Source of the DNA: Sisyra terminalis
Taxonomy: Eukaryota > Arthropoda > Insecta > Neuroptera > Sisyridae
Length of the DNA: 64,000 nucleotides
NCBI GenBank assembly: GCA_958496175.1
Contig: OY292275.1
Span: 32,689,701 to 32,753,700 of the forward strand
Reading direction: 5' to 3'
Shown here: positions 1 through 10,990 of the stretch, in pieces
Position numbering within the stretch: the first letter of the stretch is position 1
Layout: every line of letters starts with the position of its first letter
Translations under genes and position numbers: made by a program
The notes under the pieces: model-generated
Database searches by the model: none
Told to the model about the DNA's origin: nothing
The model's input: the letters and a program-made list of their open reading frames with translations, nothing else

Positions 1-477
1 AATTCAATGAATTTCATGTTTTCAATGAACCATTGAAATAAATCTTCTCTTACAATTAAACAATTGGATATTATATCTTACTATAAGAATCTATTCGTAA
101 AAAGTGATTTGAAAATAAGCCTGAAGCTTAATATAAGAGATGCCTGTATTTGATTATGGGGATACAGTTATTAAGTTTATACTTTAACTAGACTAATTCA
201 TTTAACACTAGAGTTTATAATTTTTTAAGTAATATATCCTTATGAATAATAGACACCTAATACATTTATTGCATGTCATAAAGTTGCAAAAGTAGCAAAA
301 GAAAAACAGATATATGTATTATAGTAGGTAGGTAGATGTCAGTGGACACTCCATTTATGTCAAACAACTTACATATATCAAATAATGAATTGGTGAATAA
401 ATATCATCAAAAACATTTCATATTTCCATAATTCATACTGTTTTTTTAAAATTATTCACTTCGTGAATATTATTAAC
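1..477. other. AT-rich intergenic stretch, nothing recognised
   Basis: No exon, RNA gene or structured repeat was recognised. The sequence is AT-rich with short homopolymer runs. Confidence 0.5.
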
Positions 478-655
478 TAGTAGCTACTCGTGAAATATTC
501 ACAGCCAACAACAATTAACAAAAAAAATTAAGACAGTTGACAACAAATGACAACAGTCAGTTAATTCAAATTTGAAAATATGATTATTATACCTACTTGC
601 TTTTTACGCACACGTTTGAATACACTCTTTGTTCTCGGTCTTTACCGACATACAT
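478..655 (-). repeat. Dispersed repeat family R1, copy 1
   Basis: The reverse complement resembles segments at 10475-10620, 11600-11805 and 12285-12512. The shared landmark is a GTGAATATTTCACG-like block next to GTAGCTAC, with a TTAGTTGTGTC-like block inside. This copy is the inverse orientation of the other three. Boundaries are approximate and no coding potential or terminal repeats were established. It may be a non-autonomous DNA element. Confidence 0.5.
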
Positions 656-900
656 ATCACACCTTTACTAAAAAAGTGACCTACCTTAAAATTGTTAATT
701 TTAAGAAAATGACGTTTAAAAAAACATAATTTCTCAACTAGTATTAATAGATGTTTCAATGGATTTTCAGTGGTCTAATAAATTTAGATCTCCGTTGGTG
801 TAAAAATGTTAATATTTTTCAAAAGTTAACAAAAACCTATACTTTTTTTAACAACGAAATACTCAGTTTTTCACATTAGGAATTTTTTCCAGTAAATATA

Positions 901-1125
901 TGGGTTCATGTATATTTAAGCAGCATCAATATCTAAAAACGTTGCATTTCTACTCGTTTTTTAATTTAATTTGCGATTTTTTTGTTAATTCAATTCAATA
1001 TCGTATAATTTTCTCTTTTGTCGCTAAATTTTCATTATAGTCCAATTTATTCGTCAACTAAATGAAAAATAAAATGAAAAACACAAAGCCATTAGATTTT
1101 GACGTCATTAAAATATACATGAACC
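901..1125 (+). mobile_element. Palindromic MITE family M, copy 1 (degenerate)
   Basis: Non-coding element of about 225 bp. The left arm (TTCATG, then an ACGTTGCATTT-like block) and the core with TAATTCAATT and GTCGCTAAATTTTCATTAT are recognisable. The right arm is eroded but keeps GACGTCATTAAAA and a terminal ATGAACC. It is one of eleven copies in the window, placed directly before copy 2. Strand is given by the orientation of the asymmetric core. Confidence 0.65.
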
Positions 1126-1158
1126 AATATTTTGTATAATATTTTCATAAAATACATA

Positions 1159-1395
1159 TGGGCACATGTCCCTTTTAGCGACGGCAATATCTAGCGACGT
1201 TGTATTTTTTACCATGTTTTCATTTAATTCGTGATTTTTTTTGTAAATTCAACTATAGTAATATCGTATAATTTTCTTTCTTTGTCGCTAAATTTCATTA
1301 TGGCTCGATATATTCGCAAATTAAATTAAAAACAAAGTCAAAAAATTCAACGTTGCCAGATTTTAGCAGATTTTAGCGTCGTTAAAATTGGCCAA
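1159..1395 (+). mobile_element. Palindromic MITE family M, copy 2
   Basis: About 237 bp. It begins GGGCACATGTCCCTTTTAGC and ends with the inverse signature (CAACGTTGCCAGATTTT, GCGTCGTTAAAA, GGCCA). The arms are imperfect inverted repeats of about 60 bp flanking a core with GTCGCTAAATTTCATTATGG. There is no ORF, so it would depend on a transposase supplied elsewhere. A short duplication of the ATTTTAGC segment is visible inside the right arm. Confidence 0.75.
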
Positions 1396-1903
1396 ACGTA
1401 ATCCTCCTCTTTCCAATCAAAATTTCGTATTCGTATCTGAACAAAACTCACAGTTGTAACCAATTTTATTGCACTCGTTTTTAATATATAAAATATAAAA
1501 GAAAGTTAAGTGATGCATCCAAATCTGCTAGTGATGATTATAGACAATATAATAGTGTAAACTATAGCGATGTACTATATGTACTATAGCGCGTACTATT
1601 CGCTATGTACTATAGAGAAAAAAACCTTAGCTGCTTTCAGCTTGAAATTATTGCTTTTGGAAAATGTTTATAAGAAACAAAATAATTGCTTTCCGCAATG
1701 AGTTAAAATTAAGATATCTTAACTATTTCTTTAGTATCAAATTTAAAAAAAATAGTTTGCTTGAAAAATATTGAAATAGACATTTTCCATCTTTTCCGTA
1801 GTGAAGTGGGTTCCTTAGTCAAATGGTAAAAACAAAATCATTAGAAATTTGTATTAGTCGTATATTGTTACAACTAATTTACTTAGAGACTATTGGCTCC
1901 GTT

Positions 1904-2442
1904 CAGAACTGCCAAAGATACTTTTGGAAAGTATCTAGATACTAGATAAGTTTTTTTTCTTAAAAAGTATCCGAAGTTACTCAGGGTGTCAAGTTACTCT
2001 TAAAAAAATAAATTTAAAGTGCTTATATTAAGTTACTTTTAAGATTCTTAAAAATATACTTTTTAATTACATTGAATAGTATGTATGTACTAAGTTTCGT
2101 AACGTATTAGGTAATCAGATAATGTTCTTCTTATCCTGAATTTATTTTCGGAAAAAGGAAAATATGTCTATTTCCTTGTAAACACGACACACTTTAAAAA
2201 CCATGGAAGACTAATATAAGAAGTATAAATTGAATCTTATAGAACAAAATAAAATAAAACTCGGTATCTAATCTCTCGGTATCTTGGTCTAAGTTTCTTT
2301 TTAAGGTACAAGATATAGTTATATAAGTTCCCTTTAAAAAGTATCTAAGATACTAGTTACTTGTTCCCAAATAATAAAGGAACTAAGATACAGTCTCTAA
2401 TATACTTGAAAGTAACTAAGATCCTTTTTTCTGACAGCTCTG
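1904..2442. mobile_element. Probable hAT-like non-autonomous element
   Basis: The 539-bp segment opens with CAGAACTGCCAAAGATAC. It closes with the inverse of CAGAGCTGTCAGAAAAAAGG, giving imperfect terminal inverted repeats of the CAGnnCTGnCA type seen in hAT elements. The interior is dominated by repeated AGATAC and AGTTACTTTTAAG motifs in both orientations. The flanking 8-mers (GCTCCGTT and GTCCCATT) match at only five of eight positions, so the target duplication is doubtful. No transposase ORF is present. Confidence 0.5.
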
Positions 2443-4354
2443 GTCCCATTGGCCCTATGTAGAAATTTGATATGTGAAATTTGATCGAATCGCTATATAG
2501 TGAAATTATTGACTAAATAATAAATTAGGGAAATTATGAAAAAATAGCAAGCATTCTTCATTTTAATTTAAAAACAGTTAAGTAAGATAAGTTGTTTATA
2601 TACTTTTGATACAGAGAATATTTTCCTTTATGCACTATTTTTGGGTTTTGTACCCCAACAAGAACTTTGTTCCCTTCACTGTGTATAATTTAGCTTTCAT
2701 TTGACTGTTTTTTTAAATATCATTTATTTTATTATTTTATATTTAAATTTCAATTAAATTATTACCATTCTCGTTTATTTCTAATAAAAGTAGAACATTG
2801 TTTTTTTCAAAAGTTATGAAGTTAGTTTTAAAATTATGAGAAAGTATTTAGTAAATACATTACTAAAAAAAAACATTATTAAAATATAACTAAATTTAGA
2901 AATTATTTAAACTAGGTAAATTGAAAAATATCCTCATGAAAAGTACTGAGTGAATTAAAAGGATTTGCTTTTTTGTTCAAGAATTTGTAAAAAGTTGATG
3001 AAGTTTGAAAATGTTATTGTCATGATGATTCAGAGGAAATTTTTCAGCAGATTTCCCAAAAAAAAAAAAGAAAGAATGTTCTTTGTTTTCTGAAAAACCT
3101 CCAGTAAAATAATTGCTACATCCGAGAAATAGCTTATTTTTGTTGTTTTACATAAACATTTTATTGGCACAGTATAAAGCTTTTTACAAGCACATAAATT
3201 GAAAATGTAATTTTTATAATTATTTGTTTTTTTTTTTTATTTTATTAAACAGTTTAGTGCCTACAAATTTCATAATAAAGAGAAAATCAATAATGTTTAA
3301 ATTACAAAAGATGAAAAATAAAATTAATATATAAAGATATGTTCAAAGCTTCGTATTATCTCTATTGTGATGGAAAGGAAATTGATTTCAATACAAAAGA
3401 TGAAATTAGGATGTTTTAAACAACTCACATGTATCGTATGACAAAGTAATCCAAATGCAGATTGGTGAAATATTGTTTTCACACACATTGCACTAAGGAA
3501 GTGTTGCAGTTAAATAATTGAAATAAATTCGATATATTTGGTATGGACAACATTATTTTACGTTTATAAACACGAGCTTGAAAGCTCTACGTTTGTCTGC
3601 GATTGCTACTGTCACTTGATTGGTATATAGGGAGAGAGCGCCGAGACGCTCAAGCAGCATAGCGTCGAAACTCACATTCCTACTTACACAAAGACGCCAC
3701 TGGTACATATACATACATTATTTTCATGAAAGTGTATCCGCATACGTTCCATCCAAAAAAACAAATACAAAGACAATGGCTGAATACAATTTTACTTGTC
3801 CCATTGACGTCGTTTAAGAATGATGAGAAAACGAACAAAGTAAATTAACCGTATATTATCATTTTTCAGCAAGCCTCTCGCTTATTTAAACATTGATCAA
3901 TACCTTAAAATAATATACAATTTAACAATATAATATTCATATCAGTTCCATATATGTACTATCGATATATAACTTTCCTATCGATATATAAGGAAAACAT
4001 TGTTTTTCTTTAATTTATTTATTTTAAAAAGAATACATAAAATATCTTACAATTTCAAAAACTAACGTTATTTAGATTTATTTCTTTCCTTCATTTAATG
4101 AAAAAAAATCCTGTCTAAGAAAGTCTCTTGACATACTTTGTGTTATTTTTACTCAAATAAGGAAAAGTTCAAGTATACAAGGAAAGCAATCCATTTTTTT
4201 ATTTCAAGGAATGACTTTTTTTAATTTTGAAAGTAGTTAGTTTTGAAAAATCTAAATACATAATTCTCAACGTTATTTCACCTAATTTTTGAGTTCCCGT
4301 ACATGATTCAGTCACAATAGGTTCTGTAAAGGAAAAAAACCTAAAAAAAATACC
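2443..4354. other. Gene-free AT-rich stretch
   Basis: No exon chain was recognised. The patch around 3570-3820 is slightly less AT-rich and contains a 65-codon open frame, but it has no family resemblance and no splice context. Poly-A and poly-T runs are frequent. Confidence 0.45.
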
Positions 4355-4590
4355 TACTGTAAATATATGACGAGCTCAAACTGTAAATCCTAGTAAACCA
4401 ATAGCTAATATAGCATGAATTATCCCTAAAGTTCCAAATGTTTCATTTTTTTCTGTTTCTTGAGCAATAATACGAGAAATTAAACCAAATCCTGGTTAAA
4501 TGAAAATATAAACTTCAGGATGACTAAAAGATCAAAATAAATGTTGGTATAAAATAGGATCTCTTCCTCCAGCTGGGTCAAAAAAGGAAT
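4355..4590 (-). pseudogene. NUMT: nuclear copy of mitochondrial cox1 fragment
   Basis: The reverse complement translates with the invertebrate mitochondrial code (TGA = Trp) to a central part of cytochrome c oxidase subunit I. It reads FFDPAGGRDPILYQHLFW, then [27 protein letters not shown] and [18 protein letters not shown]. In mitochondria this subunit forms the haem-copper core of complex IV. Here only about 78 codons survive. A leucine codon before PGFG has become TAA (complement of 4496-4498), and the cox1 homology stops abruptly after FTVG. It is therefore a dead nuclear insert. Translation otherwise stays in one frame, which suggests a fairly recent insertion; I could not measure identity to the resident mitochondrial genome. 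Confidence 0.93.
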
Positions 4591-5429
4591 CCCACATAAA
4601 GCTATATTAGAAATGTTTAAAAAAGAAATAGTTAAAGGTATTGCTATAACAAAGGAACTCTTGCCTTATAGGACCACATCGTTGTCCATTTGTTTGTCAA
4701 GCCCTTTTTCTCAAGGTCTTATTGAGTATCAATTTGAAAGTAATATCGCATTCGAAAATCTGCGATCTTATAAAGCTACTTGTGTAGAACCCGTTAGGCT
4801 ACATCCTAACGGAAAGTGTTGCGGACAGAGATCAGCTGCTTTAACTACAATGAAATGCAATTATGGTGGAGACGACTTAGTGAGCGAGATCTGTTGAGCT
4901 TAGTTGTAAATACAACGCAAGTTGTAATATGTATGGAGTGGATGCGGATGGAGTGAGAGAGACTTTTTCTTCGCACTAACGAAAACGTTTCAACGATCAG
5001 CAATCTTAATATATAAGATGTAAAATCAAGCTTCTGAGTTAATTCAATCGAAAATTGCAATCATTTATGACTTATGTAACACTTTTGACTGATTTTGATC
5101 CACGTAAGTAAAGCAAAAGCTCGTAGTGTTTACGCTAAATCATGAAATTTGGCAAGAAATAATACCTTATAGTACATGTATAAGGCAACATCCAAAAATT
5201 GAACATTTACAGCGCATGAAAATATAATAACTACTCATATAAACTCAATTTTATATTTCACATCCGTTTTAATGGACCTATTGCGCATTTTCTCAAAATA
5301 ATTTTAAAACATTCTAAACTAATATCAAAATATAGTTAATTTCTTATTTTAAAATCTAAGAAATATTTATTAAGAAATACAAAAAAAAATCGTTAAATTC
5401 ATATTATCTAAAACGAGCTCAGATTGGTC
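4591..5429. other. Unassigned stretch next to the NUMT
   Basis: 4620-4990 is visibly less AT-rich than its surroundings and carries a 94-codon open frame that I could not match to any family. It may be part of an old transposon into which the mitochondrial DNA inserted. No gene is claimed. Confidence 0.35.
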
Positions 5430-6440
5430 CAGCATAAAAATGGCGTCACAGTACAGAATAATCAAACTCCCACTGATGTTTTCCTATAACAAATGTATTT
5501 AAACACAAGTAGAAGGTTCTTTAAATCATTTATACAAAATGTTAATAATTCAAACCATTTACAATATTTAAAATTTAATGTGGCCATAGCTATTTTATTA
5601 CGTAAATATTTTAAAGAAAAAGAATGTTATTTTACCCTTTAGAAATCATTTCACGTTTAGTCACTGAGCAGAGAAATAAATAAATCATCTGCTTCAAATA
5701 GTTATAATGAAATTTAAAGGCTGTTATTTTTCTGAGTGTGTCCTTCATATATATCATAATATGTCTAAATATTAATCAAATTGGTTCACTCATTGTTGCG
5801 ATTTTTTTTTCCTTTTTATCATTTTTTTCGATTTATTCGCAAAAGCTGGAGTATGAAAACTTGGAGTATGAACTCATTTTAGTACCATCATATCCTCCAA
5901 AAATTCTCCAAATACCTTTCTGGGGGTCAATTTTTCATTGTTATCGTCCTGTGGCTTTCTCTGCATTTTTCGCCTTAGGCAAAATCTTTGAACTATCAAA
6001 AAATTATTTATTATACTTTTCTTCAAATTTCAGATATAATTTTGTAGATTGCGAAAGTAAAGTTTTCCTTAAAAATAAATGACTCAAGGTTTTTAAAAAA
6101 AATTAAATAATTTTCCTAATTTTCCACCCTAGTCAATATTTTTCAAATCTTTAGAAAATTATTTACTGGATATAGCTACAAATAGCAATTATAGTTTGAT
6201 CGTTTGGAAAAGTAATTTTCTTTACTTGTGTTAAAAGACTCAGTATTGAAATGATTAATGAAATAAAAAGATTAGTTTTTGCATACACTACAACCTATTA
6301 ACCTCTATACCATAAAAAAAGAACTAAAAGTAGTTTTTAGGGTGTAAAAATGTTTTCTGCGGCGGAATATTATTGCTCTTATGACAACCACTTCATAATC
6401 TGTTTATATCTCGTTTTCAATAAATGGACTATGACGTCAG
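5430..6440 (+). repeat. Dispersed repeat family B, copy 1
   Basis: About 1 kb. Blocks near 5440-5540, 5900-6080 and 6230-6440 recur in inverse orientation at 16100-16745. Shared landmarks are ATTTAAACACAA near an ATAACAAATGTATTT-like block, CCAAATACCTTTCTGG, and a terminal segment with CATTTATTG and TGACGTCA. A 114-codon open frame inside is not supported as a gene because the second copy does not preserve it. Boundaries are approximate. Confidence 0.6.
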
Positions 6441-7597
6441 AAGAAACCAATAAACGCACTCTTCGTTTTCGAACTCTCATTTGATAATTAATATTAAAAC
6501 TTTATTTCCACCAAAATATAAATTTTTGTAGGACTAAAAATTGATTTTTCTTTACTTAGTAATATTCTTTACCAATATTCATATGGTCTATTTAAAGTAG
6601 AGGACTCCAGAAAGAACATTCTGTCTTGGGCAACGTCTTGTACTTTATAAGTCAACGTTATGCATCATGGTACGAAGAATCGACTTCCTAAATTATTTTC
6701 TCTTTTTTGTGTAACTCACTTCACTTTGAAAATTTCAATATTTTTCCATTAATTGCCAAATTGGCAATAAAATAGATCAAGTTTTATTAAAAGTCGGATG
6801 AATGGTTCTCAATAAAAGTGAACACTCGTTTGAGTTTCCATTTTTTAAAATAATTTCCTGCGCTATCTATATAAAAATAAAAAGAAGAAACCAAATAAAA
6901 TAAACGTACTCATTCTGAATATTGCAAAGCATCAATGAGTTGCAAAATAGTATTTTGTCTTCTATCCTTCTACCTATATAAAAAGTTTTAACTTCATTTT
7001 AATCATTTAAAATCATTTTAATTGGTTTGTATGGTTCTTAGCATTCTTATAGTATCCAACGGATTCAACGTATCCAGCGACAATCACAGTTACCAAAATT
7101 GCATTCTGAGAAAAAATGTATACGAATTATGAAATCATACAAAATTGAATTCATAATAAATTATCTATCTATTAAATATTTGCCTTTATCTTAAAAATTA
7201 ACTTTTAATACATAATTATTGATTGTTACGTTAGTATGTAATTCTAAAATAAAGACTGTGGAGAAACGTGAGGAAGACAACCAACTCAATGATTTATAGC
7301 TATTTAATCAAATAAATAAATTAATCATTTTTTTCCTCTTTTGATTGGAAAACAACATAAAATGATTTCCATGATTTAATTAAATTGATATAAGTTGAAC
7401 AAACCAACCGTTTTTCAAATTTCCGCTCTTTCAATAATAATGCTTCCCCCACCAATTCAATGATTTCGACCATTTCTAGCTTTATCTGTCAATGGACATG
7501 TGCCGCGCTGTCAAAAGCATTGAAACGTTGCAAAATCAGTACCTCTTAATTTATTTAGCCAATTTTACGTAAATACATACAATTTAAATTATTTCTA
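6441..7597. other. Upstream region of the DNAJC1-like gene
   Basis: No exon recognised. The last 200 bp before the start codon are less AT-rich (for example around 7495-7535) and could hold the promoter, but no TATA box or initiator can be assigned with confidence. Confidence 0.35.
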
Positions 7598-9294
7598 ATG
7601 GTTTTATATCGTAACAATTATATTTTTTATTTTCTCTTGGTAACACAAATTGATTTTGGGTTTTGTTGGGATGAAGATGATTTAGTTATATTTGATTTGG
7701 TTGAGGAAGTAAATAAAAACTTTTATTCTTTTCTGGATTTGCCTCAAGTATGTTACCAGAAGGTTGAATAGAGTTTAGATTGAAATCTTTACTATTTATA
7801 GGATGCTAATGCAACAGCGATACGAAAAGCTTTTCGAAGCTTTTCTCTTATTTTACATCCCGATAAGAATGATGCACCCGATGCAGAGATTCAATTTCGA
7901 CACTTAGTCGCCATATATGATGTATTAAAAGATCCTGTAAAACGAGAAAAATATGACCAAGTATTACAAAATGGTTTACCTAATTGGAAATCTGCAGTTT
8001 ATTACTACAGACATGTTCGCAAAATGGGTCTTTTGGAAATGTTCATCATTCTTTTTGTAATGATATCAGTTGGTCAGTATATTGTTGGCTGGGCTTCATA
8101 TTTCGAACAAAAACTCACTCTGGTATGAATTCTTATTTCATATATCTTATGATTTTTTTCATTTACATGATAACTGAATTATTTTAGGAATCCCAACGAA
8201 AAACCAAAATTAAAAAGGCTCAAAAGAAAACAATAAAACAAAATATGAACAAACCAGAACTAGAACCAGAGAATGAAATTTTGAAGCCAAGTTTGAAAAA
8301 TACTTTACCTGTGCAAATACCAAAATTAATATTTACCTCTATAGTTAGTATTCCTTATGCTATCAAAGCAATTTATTCTTTTATAGCTGAAGAAAACGAG
8401 CGAAGGAAATTAAAAAAACAACAAGAGTAAGGCTATATTTGTTTTTTTTTTTCTTAATGGGACTTAATGTATTTTATGTACTCTTAGAATTGAAGAACAG
8501 GAGGAATTAGAAGAAAAGAAATTCTCACATGAAATAAAATATCCTCGAAGAAGAAAACCTCAATTTGTCGTATCAGAACGTAACTATGAGGATGAGGGAT
8601 GCTTTTTAGATCCGGTAGACGAACCCGTTATAAAAGAAACAAAGCCACCACCCATAAGTGGAGGTTTTTGGGGTGATGATGATTTAGATGAATTAATTCG
8701 ACTAGTAAATAAATATCCACCAGGAACAACAGACCGTTGGGAAAGAATTGCCGAAATAATGAATCGGTACGTATTCCCTAATTATTTAATAAGTAATCAA
8801 TCAATTAATTATCATTCTTATAATTTAGCCCAGCTCCTGAAATCACATTTATGGCAGCAAAAATAAAAAATTTATCACTGAAACCATCAACGAAAACGCA
8901 GGAAAGTCCAACAATTGTTGTTGAAGTTCCGAAAAAAGTGAAGACAAAAAAGAATGTGGAAACTGAAGTCGCCAATAGTGCATGGACACAAACGCAACAA
9001 AAAGCATTGGAAAACGCTCTTTTAAAATATCCGAAAGGATCTGTTGCAGATCGATGGGATAAAATATCGAAATCAGTTCCGGATAAAACGAAAGTAATTG
9101 ACATATTTCAAAGATTTTTAATAAATTCATAATTCAAATGATACATTTGTAAATTTCAGGAGGAATGTATTCTGCGATACAAATATTTGGCTACAATAAT
9201 TAATAAACAAAAAGCAAATAGTGCACCTTCAGAAAATCTCAATGAAAACGAAACGAAAACGAACAATGAAGAACCAATGAACTTAAATAGTTAA
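7598..9294 (+). CDS. DNAJC1: DnaJ homolog subfamily C member 1-like (ER J-protein with two SANT domains)
   Basis: Six exons: 7598-7747, 7802-8122, 8188-8426, 8488-8766, 8829-9093, 9160-9294. They encode 462 residues, and all introns are 54-66 bp with GT-AG ends and matching phases. An N-terminal signal sequence (about residues 1-22) leads to a J domain (about 40-107) with the HPD triad at 69-71. A membrane helix follows at about 127-150. A charged cytosolic part then carries two SANT/Myb-like domains, about 290-330 (GGFWGDDDLDELIRL, RWERIAEI) and 378-430 (AWTQTQQKALENALLKYPKG, RWDKIS). This order is diagnostic of DNAJC1 (ERdj1/MTJ1), which recruits BiP to translocating ribosomes at the ER membrane. 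Human DNAJC1 is longer (about 550 residues). A second hydrophobic stretch at about 205-222 (LIFTSIVSIPYAIKAIYSFI) could be membrane-associated. The start was chosen because it gives the signal peptide. Confidence 0.93.
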
Positions 9295-9423
9295 TATTTA
9301 TATGTGTGATTTTACATGGTATTTAATAACATTCATCTAATGGAAAAAAATACATGTTTTTTTTTAATTTATAAATATTACATTGCAATCGTATATTATG
9401 ATATATCTATTATGTAAACAAGA

Positions 9424-9650
9424 TTGAGTCAAGTCGCTTTTAGAAAAGTCAAATCTGGCAACGATGCATTTTCTACTTTGTTTTTTATTCTTTTCGTGAT
9501 TTTTTTGTTAATTCATTTCTAATATGATATACTTTTTTCTTTTGTGGCTAAATTTTTATTATGGATCGATTTATTCGTGAATTAAATTAAAAACAAAGTA
9601 GAAAATGCAACGTTGCCATATTTGACTGCTCTAAAAGGAACTTGAGCCAA
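9424..9650 (+). mobile_element. Palindromic MITE family M, copy 3
   Basis: About 227 bp, 130 bp after the DNAJC1 stop codon, so it may lie in or near its 3' UTR. The arms hold AAATCTGGCAACGATGCATT and the inverse GAAAATGCAACGTTGCCATA. The core has GTGGCTAAATTTTTATTATGG. Left and right flanks both show AAGATT, a candidate target duplication with slightly uncertain element ends. Confidence 0.8.
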
Positions 9651-10474
9651 AGATTGTTATTGTGTGTTCATATCTGACATTTATTTTGATGAATGTAAGG
9701 CTTCGTGAAAGAATACAGGGAATAGGGTCGTAAATGGTCTTTCAGAATTTCGTCACAGCAGCTCTTAACAACTTTGCTTAACTTATAAGCATTATTTTAT
9801 ATACATATTACTATTTCTTATAATAACCTACATATTACTTATATTACCTAAACAAATATCGTTCGTTTTAAATATTATAAAGTATATATAACTATTGGGT
9901 ATAACACAGAAGCGTTATTTACAAAATGTATGAGAAATCCAAAAGGTATATTCATTTAATTTACAGGAATTACCTATTGAAACAAATTTTACTTTAAGTA
10001 AAATATTTCTAATTTACACATAGTTTTGTTTATTATCATTAGCGAGCAACAAAGTTCAAACTGATGACTCCGCAGCGAATATATTGAACTAATATATACA
10101 TTGAATCAAACAAGTGATGCAACGATCTTGAACAGATTAGAAGTTGTACTTCTTTGAAGGCATCATGAAAAAATAAATGGTGTTACAGAAGTTGGTTTGA
10201 GCTGTTATGTTCACTGAACAGTGCACAAATCTGATTTGAACTAAACAATATACAACTGCGCATGTGCCCAATCGAGTAATTTCTGTTATATCGAAAATAT
10301 GAACCAATCCAACTACGCAAAAAAATCTATGTTTTTTAAGAATAAAAGCTACTTATTTTTTTAAATTTTTTTAGACAACTAATAAACTATTCGTTTAAAT
10401 TTTTACCAATTTTTTTAAAATTATACCATTTAAAATAATTTAAAAAAATCAATGTAATAATTGGTAATAATAGG
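9651..10474. other. Intergenic, nothing recognised
   Basis: AT-rich spacer between the MITE and repeat R1 copy 2. An AGAAGTTGTACTTCT palindrome-like motif near 10138 has look-alikes near 11459 and 12878, which suggests a further dispersed repeat that I could not delimit. Confidence 0.35.
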
Positions 10475-10620
10475 CAAATGGTCGTATATATGTCGACAAA
10501 GACAGATAACTAAGAATGCAACCGCATATGTGTGAGAGAAAACCAAACATAATAATCATTTGGACTATTTTTGTTAGTTGTGTCCGTGTTCGCTGTGAAT
10601 ATTTCACGGGTAGCTACAAG
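10475..10620 (+). repeat. Dispersed repeat family R1, copy 2
   Basis: It shares GTTAGTTGTGTC and TGAATATTTCACGGGTAGCTAC-like blocks with 12285-12512, 11600-11805 and (inverted) 478-655. It lies 370 bp before the first coding exon of the CFAP107-like gene, so it could overlap that gene's promoter. Boundaries are approximate. Confidence 0.55.
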
Positions 10621-10990
10621 TATTCTATAATTATAACCATACAAATTCTGTTTAAAATTCTATTTGTAAAACAAGAACGATTGAAACTTACTTTCTGAGA
10701 AAAACTAGACTTTTACAAAAAAGTAAATCTAACTTATTACGTGCGTCCATCAGTATACAAGCACACTTTTTTATAACTCAAAATTATTATTAAAGTATAA
10801 TACTTAAGAAAAAAAAAATATAAAATAAATTTGTTTATAATATAATTTTATTACGCTGGAATTAAAAAAACATTTTTGAAATTCTATTGATTACAGTTAC
10901 CGACTAATAATAAATTTTACTATGACATTTATTATCATTTAAAAAATAGTAGTTATCTATTTCACAGAATTTATTTTTTTATTTAAAAAA

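Noticed and set aside
3620..3817. 65-codon open frame
   Set aside because: No family resemblance, no splice context, and only modestly less AT-rich DNA.
4613..4897. 94-codon open frame after the cox1 insert
   Set aside because: It does not continue the mitochondrial homology and matches no family I know; treated as chance or decayed transposon.
5738..6082. 114-codon hydrophobic open frame
   Set aside because: It lies inside repeat family B and is not preserved in the second copy.
8805..9130. Two minus-strand open frames of 93 and 99 codons
   Set aside because: They are antisense shadows of DNAJC1 exon 5.
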